Shown here: one piece after another, positions 10,701 through 22,700 of the stretch
Layout: every line of letters starts with the position of its first letter
Numbering within the stretch: the stretch's first letter is position 1
From: Stictocephala bisonia
Lineage: Eukaryota; Arthropoda; Insecta; Hemiptera; Membracidae
NCBI GenBank assembly: GCA_035578905.1
Contig: JAQJVL010000613.1
Coordinates: 1-64,000, forward strand
DNA: 64,000 nt
Reading direction: 5' to 3'
Notes under the pieces: generated by a model
Seen by the model: only the letters and a program-made list of their open reading frames with translations
Database searches by the model: none
Told to the model about the DNA's origin: nothing
Translations under genes and position numbers: made by a program

Positions 10701-13700
10701 CAAAGAAGTTAAAGAGTGGATTTGAGCTCCCTTCGTAAAAGATACCTTTGCGTTTGTTGTGCCTCGGCAAAAGAGTTTTTTCATTTTATTTTAATTTTAG
10801 ATCACAGTTTGATCTAATAGCCTAGTTATTATCTAAGGCTAGAGTAGACAAGTCGTTTTAGTTTGGAATACGTGATTAAATTATAGTTAAATTTTGAATA
10901 GCTCTGCTCTGTGTTATAGCACTGTGGGCTTAAACCGTTCCTTTCATAAGCTAACCTAAATTAAATCATTTGACCTATTAATTTAACGTAAATTAAATAG
11001 CTCTGCTCTGCGTTATAGCCCTTGGGCTAAACTTAACTTTTAAAGCTCCGCTCTGCATTGTAGCACTGTGGGCTTAAACCGTTCCTTTTATAAGCTAACC
11101 TAAATTAAATCGTGACCTATTAATTTAGCGTAAATAAAATAGCTCCGCTCTGCATTATAGCACTGTGGGCTAAACTTAACTTTTAAAGCTCAGCTCTGCA
11201 CTGTAGCACTGTGGGCTTAAACCGTTCCTTTTATAAGCTAACCTAAATTAAATCATTTGACCTATTAATTTAGCGTAAATAAAATAGCTCTGCTCTGCGT
11301 TATAGTACTGTGGGCTTAAACCGTTTTATTTGTCGATTAGCATAAATTATATAGCTCCGCTCTGCGTTGTAGCACTGTGGGCTAACAAGAAACTTAAATT
11401 TCGAAAGCTCCGCTCTGTGTTATAGCACTGTGGGCTTAAACTGTTTTAATTGTTGACTAGCGTAAATTAAATAGCTCCGCTCTGCGTTTTAGCACTATGA
11501 TCTAACAATAAACTTAAAATTCAAAAGCTCCGCTCTGCCTTATAGCACTGTGGGCTTAAACCGTTTCAGTTGTCGACTAGGGTAAAGTAAATAGTTCCGC
11601 TCTGCGTTATAGCACTGTGGGCTTAAATCGTTTGACCAATCAATACAGCGTGAATTAAATAACTCCGCTCTGCGTTATAGCACTGTGGGCTAAACTGTTT
11701 TGTTTAACCTTCGTTCATTTAAGTAGCTCTGCTCTGCGTTATAGCACTGATGGCTATTTACGTTTTAACACCGATTTAAGGAGGCAACAAGGTGAAACGA
11801 CTCGGACCGGGAAAAGATTTTAAGTAGCTTAGAGTGGATGATGATGAGAGGCCTGTGAGGGTGAATTGTTCACCTAGGCATTTACTGAGTCCAATTCATT
11901 CAAAGTGAATCCGTCACGTGGATACTCGATTATCGAATCCTGGAATTACCTCCCTAAGGCATCCGGCAAATAAAGTCGAAAGGCGTTTAGTTAAGGGAAA
12001 ATAAACGACATTAGCAAATATAATGATCGACCTTCACCAAACGGCCAATCACAGCTGTCGGCAGAAATTTATAGAGTTGAATATGCTAACAGCGGTTTGT
12101 CTGTAAATCTTAGACACTCATGCTAGTACTCTACAGTTACAGAGAGGTCTGGTTAGACACAGATATAATACTCGGCATGCTTCAAACTTCACGCTGCCAG
12201 CTCATCATTTAACCATCTTCGAAAAGAAACCCTCCTATATAGGGACTGAGCTCCTCAACCTGCAGCCAGAAGTAGCTAAAGGCTACAATGAACATGAGAA
12301 GACATCTCACTTCATGGCTGCTAGACAGGCCTTTCTACACCATAGAGGGCTTCCTTAATTGTAGAACAACCCCATTTATAATATAAAAATAAATATTATT
12401 AATTTATTTTCTTTGTAACAATAATGTTTGATTTTGTAACACATGTTTACGCCAATTCTGTGCTCTAAGTTCATGAATGAAACCTTCTGATTTATTAAGA
12501 GACAAATTAACATAATAACTCACTTCATATTGAAGACAAATATATCTTTTTGGATACGGTTAAAATTTCCTGATAAAATGTTACAGTGACCGTTGCTTTT
12601 TTGATTGAAGTACAGTGATTAATGAACACCAAATAAACTCATGTGCCTCTCAATTATATAAAATGTATGATTGTTTAGTATCATTATGTAACTTAAAAAA
12701 CTAAATAGTAAATTAAAAGTAGAATCTGATATTTAGATGTATAATTTTAACAATCACAAAAATCAAGTACAAAAATTCCAAGAATGAAACTTCTGTAACG
12801 GTTCCACAAATAGTTTAAGATTGATGAATATGAGTTTTGAGAATTATGTGTATAAATGCAGGAATTCTGATTTGCTACAGAATATTAACAATATTCCCTA
12901 AAGTCATTTATCAATAGGCAAATGATAATGCTTCACAAAATGGATGAAAGAACAATTTTACAGGCTTTGTATTGAAGCAAGTGAGAAAAACCACTCACAG
13001 GTGTTGGTTTAGCCAGCATGGTGTTTATTGAGGAAACAAATCTCATAACTTCATCCACTGCTCTTGAAGTGTCAAAGTCATCGGCCAGGTGATTTCTTAT
13101 GGCAGTCTTCGTCTCTTGAATACTCTGGTTCACAAAATAGTAAATGTAATACATTTAGGTTACCCTAGGACACAAGGTCAACATATAAATTTAGGTTACC
13201 CTAGGACACAAGGTCAACATATAAATTTAGGTTACCCTAGGACACAAGGTCAACATATAAATTTAGGTTACCCTAGGACACAAGGCCAACATATAAATTA
13301 GAAGGGGACATCAGAAAATTTACCTAAAAAAATACACCTATGAAAAATAATAAAGCAACATAACAGAAAAATTTTATATTTATAATTTCACTTGCATCCT
13401 CTGTGGGAGTTGAATCTTTTATTCAAGATTAATTGTTGAAGAAAAAGCTTTTGATGAGAATTTACTAAGGAAAAGACAGTTCAATTAGTTTAGCTGGTAT
13501 CAAGGTGGCCGTTCCCCAAACTGCCTCAGACAGCCCTATAGTAGCAACGCAATTTTACAGTCTGTGGGCCAAAACATGCTTTTCTACCCCAACTGCGCTG
13601 TTTGTGTTTATATGATGAGTTTTAGTGATCACTATATGATTATTAAAGGCATATTGGCAATTTTTAAATGACATATTCAAATGACACTTCAAATGTTACG

Positions 13701-16700
13701 ATACGATAATTATTTCGGACCAAATCATTGAAACAGAAAGCCATGTGTTTGGCGTTTTTCACAGAGGAAAATAGCCCTCTTAAGAAGAAGCCAAGCTTCG
13801 TGAAGATACACTTACGTAGAAATACAGACAATTTTGATATTTCTACTCTGTTTCAAGGGTTCATTGGAGAAAAGAATCTGAGAGGTTTGATGCTCAGTGA
13901 TCTTTTCTTAGAAGTCCCAAAACAGGGGTGAAATATGAACGGTTAATAATGAATATAAAACACAGAAATTATAATGAAATCTTGCTGATTGATGTTATTA
14001 CAGTATGATCAGCTAAATAATTTTAACTGAAAATAATACATTATGAATGATACATAATTATTATTAGAGCGTTGTGGGTGTATTTCTTTATATTATTTAA
14101 TATCATAACTGTGTTTACAGAAGCTGAACTACTTAATACCAGGTGTTAGCTGAACTCAGTTCCTCCCTTCCTAATAATTGTCATACCAATGGGATATCTG
14201 CCCAATCAACCCTGACAAAGCTAATATAATCTACATTTCTTGTTTGACATACTCCAAACATAGTGGTCTTATGCATTGTATTGACCTTCCTGCCCACCCA
14301 TATGTACAGTGGCTTACCCACCTGTCCATATACTTACAATGGTACTGACCTACCCGCCGGCCCATACACGTACGGAGGTAGTGATTCACTCGCCTACTCA
14401 TATATGAACAGTGGTACAAGCTCTTTGTGGAAGGAAAGTAAGAACCATTAGATTTTAACATCACCACAACACTACTGGTGGCACTCTGCCATGCAGTTAC
14501 TATTAAGTTTCATTTGAGCGAGCTGGTGGCAGAGCGGTCTAAAGCATCAGGACTTTGAGCTTGGGTTAGAGATAGCGTTGGTTTGAATCCGGCCTCGACT
14601 GGAAGATTTATCAGTAATAATCACTTTCTATGTACTGGTTCGTCCCCTTACTCTGTCGAATAAGTTCCTCACACAGATCAATAGTCTATGAGGAACGGGC
14701 AGAGTAAGGTTAAAAAGGAGGATCGGCCTCTCCATTTTTTAAGAAAAAAAAGTTTCAGGCACACTTTACAGGGGGTAATCTTATGTAATGGTTAAAAATG
14801 AAATAAGTGAAGCGAGTCACAGTTCTACAGCGTTTCATCCATCATGATCACAGTAAAGACGTTTGTTATCCACTAATTGCTGTTTTGATTCAGAGTAAAC
14901 CAGATTTGTCACCAATCACAATGTGGTTTTAAAACATCCTGTCATTCATTACTAGTGGATGAGAAATGTTAGAGCCAAGTCAAATCACTTTATTATGTTC
15001 ACGTCTATGGGCAAAATGTTCAGAAGCAAATGAGATTAGGCTTATGATTAAATTGTTGGTTAAAGCTTTATGAAACGAAAGTTAACATCTTTGAAACTAC
15101 ATGCTAAAGCAATGCCATTGTGAATCGCCTATTCTCTTTTCACATCCTTTTTGCTGACCCCTTCCACATCCTTCTTGTTCACTACAATAGGTTTTCTCTG
15201 CAGTTTGTTGTTAATGCTTCCGTACTTCGTTTAACTGCTTAGCTCCATAATTCCTCTATTCATCAATCATTGCACTTCCAATCTAAATTTCTATCATCTG
15301 ACAATAAATTTTATAACTGCACTAACATATTTTTTTTTTTAAAAAACCCTGATACCAGAACAAACCTCTGTTGTCTATTGTTCTATGTTTGTTACTGATT
15401 GGCAATCACTATAAAAATATTTAAAAATTAACTGTAAATAAAAAAAGCTGTAAAAACTAGAATGCAAGTGAGGAGTTCCGGCATTAGTGCTGTAACAGAG
15501 TCTTCACATTAGGGACATGATTTGTAGTTAATAAGTGGCTTAATGTGAAGTACCAATGCGTTTGGAGTATTAATGCTTTATGTTCAATATACCAAACTAA
15601 TGATAATAATCAAATGAAGTAATTATTGGTTTATATAATACTTTTTTTAAATTAAATTTGCTAAACATTGAAACTTATTTTACTTGACTTAATTTAAAAA
15701 CTATCCATTTCATAATGTAGAAACTTGGTAAAAAAATGTGTTGACTATAAATACTTATCCACATACGCGTTATTAAATAATTTATTGTTATTTAAAGGTA
15801 AAACGTAAGTAAAAAATATTGGTTACAAAGACTTTAAATTTAATGTAAAACTGTCATAACAACTCAAAGATATTGTTCATAGTAGTCATAAAAATAAATT
15901 TATAGCGTTGCCTCTAAGAAGCAAACATTGAACATTTTAAATATAAACAGTAAAAAAAATACTGCATTACAAATAAAAATGTATTTTAACACAACCCCTT
16001 ACATTTTTTTTCCAATGCTTAGCTTTGAATCTGTCTTTCAAGGCAGGATATTTGATTTGAATGAGCAGGAATTCAATGTGAATGTACTTTAAATCTATGT
16101 TCAAACATTCAAATCAAGAACTCGTGTCTTGAAACATGGATCAAAAGTGTTCTTCAAATCGTGATTTTCTGAAAATCGGGAAAAAGCTGTAGATTTAAAT
16201 TGAATGTAGTGAAATATTATTAATCTTGTAATTTTCTTAACCCTCAAAATAAATTTTAACAGTCTACACAGAAAAAGATATATTTTTTCATAATACTATA
16301 AAACTTAAAAATATAATCACTAAAGAATATTAAAACATGTTGGATAGAATTACATCGATTATACCTTGATGACACTAGCTTCATCGATGTCACCAGTTGT
16401 TTTAACACCAGATAAGTAAAGTTCACATTCATCCACAAAGGATTCTATCCTCCGGCAAGTACCTACTGAAGTAGACATAGTTTCTGGAGAATATTCTATC
16501 CCTGCACAAAACAAGTGGAAACCTTAAAGTCTTTTCAATACTGTTAAACTTAATCTGTTGTCAGATACTTTGTAAATTTTACTTTCAATATGTACCCCTA
16601 AACTTCAACACTGCTAAACTAGCAAATTGTTATTTATATATATATTTAAGTGAGATATGTAAATGTTTCAAGTAGGACTTTATTATATAGTAGAACCTCG

Positions 16701-19700
16701 ATACCATAAATCTGAAAGGGATTGAAAAGTATTCGTGTTATCAAGGTATTTGTGATAGCGAGGTATGTGGATGACAGGTTAAAATGGACAAAATTTGTTG
16801 TACAGAGGTTTGCGTTCATATACTTCACTGTGGAGCAGATCATTGTAAGTTTAATTAATGCACTACTTACTACAGTATTCTACATTAATCACATTCCGCC
16901 TTAATTCAACACTTAAAGCTGTACACTTCTTTTTCTTTTCACCATGAGATACGCTAGCCATTTTGTCGATCGCACTAAACAATACTGAGCACACGATAGA
17001 ATCAAACTAACTGAACTAAATCTATAGTGCCTAATGCTTTCCAGAAGTCGGGACAGTGGAAGTTGAGTTTCCTGTTTCGATAAGAATCAATTAGAAATAT
17101 AAATTCGTCTTACTAAGGTTTCCACCTTGGGAATTTGTCTTATAAAAGTCAAATTTGTGGTATAAAGGTGGCTGGCTCTTGATATTCATGCTATAAGGTT
17201 TTCTCACTGTCTTGAAACTCAAACAAAATTTGTATTATTGAGGTAGTTGCTCATTAAAATTCCGTTCATAAAGTTACTTAACATTGAGTATTATGAGAGG
17301 TTCAAAGGGATTTTTTTTAATTAGTACTGTTGAGGATTTCGTGCTATTGAGGTTCGTGCTATCAAGGTACCACTGTACAACAATATTCTGTAAAAGATTT
17401 ACTTTTAACAGTGAGACTTTATAGTGTAGGGGACTTCTTCGATAAATTGTCAGAATCAATGTAGTGACTTGAATTAAAATTAGGTAAAATTTTGAACTTT
17501 TGCAATATAAAAGGGGTTACTTTACTAAAAATAAATATTACATATTTTGTAGTTAAACTGAACCCTCTAGAAAGTGAATAGTACAATAAAATATTAATAA
17601 TAAAATACCTTTAAAAGACTTATTCATAATTTTGTTGTACAAAGCATATTTTTACTTCTATGAAGCCATCTTCAGGTACATATGCAAGATTATAAAACAA
17701 TATAAATTAACCAATTCAAAATTGGTTTATTTATATTGTTTTATAACCTTGCGTACATGTATCTGAAGTTGGCTTTATAGAAGTCAAAATGTACATCATA
17801 CAACAAAAATATATATGAAGAAGTGTGTTAAATGTATTTTATTATTGATACTTTATGTATTTTCTTTTCAACACCACTACAATTAAGTTATTTATGCGAT
17901 GCTATTATAATATGACATTACTGTACTGTTCAATAAATAATTTTGAGTCTGAATATGGGAAAATTAAAATTAATTATATAAGATAATGTTTATTTATCAC
18001 TATATTTGTACATTTTTATTTAAGAGATTTTGGAACTGCACCACAAAAAAAAGGTGCTCATGTTAGACCTAACTAAGCAGACATAATTATAAGCTAATTC
18101 AAAATCTACATAATAGACGATATTAGTTTATAAGGGACACCACCAATAATCAGACCTTTGCAGCTTTTTTTTTATTTGAACAATAATGACGTTAGTTTCC
18201 TTATGCAGCCAAAATTCTTAAGTCACAGACTTAAGATAATGATATTATATTCAGTGCTGACACTTTTTGGGAACTAATCAGTCTCCTAAAACAAGGTCAA
18301 TTTGAACTGAGAAAGTGGTTGTATGATTTCAACAGTTACTCAATGAGCTTAAAGAGCACGTATTATCATCAGTCTTATATGTATTTCAAGGAAAGTGGAA
18401 TAGTTTTTATTGACTATTCAAATGCTGTTATGGGACAAAGGTCCAAACCCAGTAAGCTAAATTTAATTGGAGCTCCTGGGATTTGAACCCGCAACCTCCT
18501 GCATTGAAGTCAGGAGTGCTTACCATTAGGATAGCAAAAGGCCTAAATTTTTGTCATACAGTAGCCTCTCTGTTATTCGAGGTAATTGGGACCAGGTTAT
18601 CGTAAAAATAATGTAAAAAAGTACAAAACTAGTTAATCACAAGAAAAAACACAAAATAGTGCAAATGTAGTTACAGTCCTGTAAAAAAATAGGTATATCA
18701 TGTTATGTCTTTTAAAAGTTGTGTTACCGAAGGATGAAAAGAAGTTGGGAATAAGAATTCCATTTTAAGACTTTACAACAGTCGGTAAAAAACTACAATA
18801 ATATAATTCAATAGTACAAATCTAATGTAATGTCCATAGACAGCATTGTGGATGGGCAATTTCCTCTAACGTTACATTGTTACGAAACATATTGTATTTA
18901 TTTAATCTATCTACGATCCACGGTAGTATTCGCGTCTTAGTTTTAAGTGCAGGGTACTGTTCAGTCCGATTTCCAAACAAAATTATCGTATTTATCCTGT
19001 CATTTAACACAATCTGTATTACTCTCTTAATAGTGGAGGGAACCATTAAAAATTGTAATGGAACAAAATAATCGTATCAATACCACATTTGCCATACACA
19101 TTGGATACGAAAACACTGATTGATTCATCATTTTAATTTCGTTATAAGCAACTGTCAACCATTAGCCACTCATATCAAAACAATTGAATAAAATATTGAA
19201 CAATAACAGTAACAACAATAAATTACGACAATATTTCCAATACTTATTGTAAAATCACAAAAGTCAACACACTTAAACAATAACATTTAGTGCGAGAGCA
19301 GTCGACTAAACTGATGGTGTCAGGTGGTGATGTGTCATGACTGAATGTATTTGGGTGGGGAAATTATTCCTATAATAGGGTATAATATCATAAAAACGTC
19401 TCGTGACAGCCCTGCAGCGTCTTAACCTAGCACCAACAGCCAATAGAGACATTGATTACTTGTCAAACGATTCTTTAATTTCTTTAACAATTCTTTTAAT
19501 TCTTTAATGTCTCTATCTTTTATTTCAAAGGGAACTTAAATAACAATACAATAAAAGATGAATTCTTACTTACGGCTCCTGTAAGGGGAGAGAAGACACA
19601 GCATACGGAAGTGGTTGTTGGAATAGGAGTCCAATACCTGAGATATACTGATGGTGTTCTTTAATGATTTGGACATTTTAACATCCCCTTTCACAGATAA

Positions 19701-22700
19701 GTGTCCTGTTGAGAAAATAACAACTAAATATCACCTCTATTATGAACAAATTATACATATATCAATTGTTTTTGGTCCACCACAAAGATATTACTATTTG
19801 TCTTAAATCTATTTATGTACTGGCTCTTGAATGAGCAGAAAAATCTGTATAAGTAGATCTCCTCTTCTCACATTTAATACTCATCTTTCAGCAATGATTT
19901 ATTTGTTTGTTAACAATAACAATATTTATTAAATGAAATCAACAACAACTAATAAGGTTAAACACAGTGAACATTACTAATTTTTTTATATATAAACAAA
20001 AATTAGAAGCTAACATTAACCAAGAACAAAGATTTATAACAATAAACTAGAATAAAGTTGCAATAATAAAAATAAAGCGATATAACAAGCCAAAAATATG
20101 GATCAGTGTACAACAAAATATTTTGCAAACAATCAAATAATATACGTAAAAAAACACTATTCAATCAATTATAAGACAATGACTGAGCTACCTCATTAAA
20201 AAAATTAATAAAAAAAATTCCAAGCTAGAAATTAATTGCATGGCTACAAAGATGAAAACACTAATTAAAAAGAAATGATGCTGGGAAGATACTATATTCT
20301 GAAATTTTTCAAGATGTATACATTTTTATGTAAATTTGAAATAAGTTGTAAAATAACCTATGCAATAAAAGTTATATAGTGCCAATATGCGCTTCTCCCG
20401 GGGGTGAGTCTCCGCCCTCTCAGGGGTGGTAAATTAAAAATTCCAAATAACACCTGGAATCAGTAGATTTACTAATTTTAAACCAAAAATGTCTATAAAT
20501 GTTTGTCGAAAACCCAGCAGTTTTTAGTTAATAGTGAATAAAAAATTGCAAGAGAAAATGATTTTCAAAAGTTTTTCACGGATAACTCGAAAATCTTATT
20601 ATCTAGGAAAATAATTGTTCTCATAAAAAATAAAGTGTATAAAAAACCAAATGAAACAGTTTATTTTTTATTGCATTATGTTCTATCAGGAGTGAGTTAC
20701 ATCCCCTTGAAAATGATTTTTTGTTAGCCATAAATTTTCTGTGAGATTCATAACGGAAAAATTAGAAGCTTTTACGAAAATACTTAAGTTACTTTGTTTA
20801 AAGTATGTCAAAGAGCTTTCATTTAAGCTCTTATTGAAGTTTATAGAACAAAAATTGACGAAGTTAAAGTGAAAACAGTCAAGGTAACTAATATTATTGA
20901 AAAAGAAATTAGCAATAAAACTGAAGCTATTACTAGTATAGTTATAATTTATCAGAATCCAACGATAGTTTAATTTACTTATATGTCAATTATAAGGTCC
21001 TGAAGTTTTAGTAATTTAGAAATTATACTTTTAAAAATATAAACTTAAAAAAATATACTATTGCTAATTTTAAAAATTGCCTTTTTGTTTAAATAATTCC
21101 AAAACTAATAAATATTCATACAAAAGTGATATAAAAAAATGTTGCGGGATTTTCACTGAACATTTTTACACGTAACATTTTAAAACAGGCAATCATCTGT
21201 TTTAAAATCATATGTAGCATGAAAACTGAATGAGATATTGCCGTTCAAACCCTTGCATACTGAACAAAAAGTACTCATTTTGAATCCTTTAAACCAGTGG
21301 TTCTCAACCTGGGGGGCGCGCCCCCCTGGGGGGGCGTGATAGAATTTCAGGGAAGGCGTGAGGGTACAAAGAAAAAAATTAAAAAATATATATTTTGTTA
21401 AAAAACAAAAACTTTCAAAACCATCAAATAAACTTTCGTATTTAAATATATCTGGATTTTTATTTTGCATCCCAGTTTTTGCTAACATAGAGTTAGCATC
21501 GTCAGTTTCATAATTTCACTGTTCTAACTTGAACCAACCAATTATTGACTGGAGGGGAGGCGTGAGCTATCTTCAGTTTTCAAAGGGGGGGGGGGGGCGC
21601 CAGTGCTAAAAGGTTGAGAACCACTGCTTTAAACCGTAATTGTTTTTAAAGTTATTGGTTTAAAAAAGTAATTTTATTTAAGGTTAAAGTTCATAACATT
21701 TCATTTAAAATGGGCTCTTAATAGATAAATCACCTTAAAATTCAATGGGTGATGATTAAAAAATGATTCGTATGGACTATAGTAGGAGCATGGATTTTTT
21801 ATGAAATTTTTGAGCACTCTTTTTTTATTAGTTACACATAAACTTTCCTTAAGATACCGATGATACCAAAGGAAATATGAGGATATATATGTACTTAAAT
21901 AAAAAATTTGTGCTACATTATCCGTGTGTAATAGAAATTACAAAATTCGTTACCATAGAAACTATTGTATAAAAAAATGAATAATTATCTAACTAACCCT
22001 TACAGTGCCAGACAATTTTTCATGTTCCCATACCTAAAGTGCCAGGCTAATTTGCAAAGGTCTACACAAAGAGTGCCAGGCCTATTTTGCCGGTTTTGCA
22101 GTCATCTGGGGAAAAAATTGCCATTCCCTTAGTTTTTGACCAAACTACCTGATTTTTTTATTATTTTGTTACTAAGAAGGTGTACTACACAGAAATATAT
22201 TATTTTTTACTAAAAAAAAAAATAGAAAAAATAAAAAAATAAAAATTTCTTACCTGAAAAAATTTTTGGTGAAATTTTCTGACTTTCACCAAACAAAACA
22301 GAAATAAAAAAATTCTTCACTGATTAGTCACTCACTATATTTCATTCTTCACATATTTCTTTACAAAATAAAAAAAAAATTACTCAATTACATTGAAAAC
22401 TGAAAAAGATATAGCACTTTTACCTAAAGCCTACGCGTTATCGCTTTTACGCAGATTTCTATATAGCAATGATTTCTTTGCCGTACAACTGAAATACTCA
22501 TTATTATATACAAAAAATACAGTAAAAATGTAATGAATTGAAATAGTAATTGTAGAGATAAACAAACACAATAAATTGAAGTTATATATACACACCCTAA
22601 TATGTAGGCCCTACAATTCAAATAAAATAAAAATAATAAATTTAGCAGGAATGCATCGGGTGCCTACTGCTTGTAAACCTGATGGTCCTGGCTCATCTAG

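Larger units (their letters stand above)
10445..12420 (+). mobile_element. Composite repeat: GC-richer head, tandem array, orphan RT C-terminus
   Basis: The head at 10445-10700 is clearly GC-richer than its surroundings and contains AATAAATACCGG about 30 bases before ACAGTGCGTCTGAGACTGCG, a layout like a TATA-type promoter and start. It is followed by the tandem array at 10900-11760, a linker, and a frame encoding the C-terminal end of a non-LTR retrotransposon polyprotein (12131-12358). An internally deleted LINE whose 5' UTR consists of tandem monomers would explain the order. Boundaries are approximate and no target duplication was identified. Confidence 0.4.

Noticed and set aside
10900..11760. 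CRISPR-like array (conserved repeats with spacers)
   Set aside because: Spacers are not unique: they fall into two recurring classes, and the context is clearly eukaryotic. It is a higher-order tandem repeat.
13089..13301. Protein with [12 protein letters not shown] repeats
   Set aside because: The 36-bp minisatellite is a multiple of three and gives a periodic frame; it overlaps CARS2 exon 7 on the other strand.
14518..14605. Functional class II tRNA gene
   Set aside because: No pairing acceptor stem, and the sequence continues into a SINE body with an A-rich tail.
18470..18545. Functional tRNA gene on the minus strand
   Set aside because: A and B boxes are present, but the anticodon arm has the wrong length and the acceptor stem does not pair; it is a SINE head.
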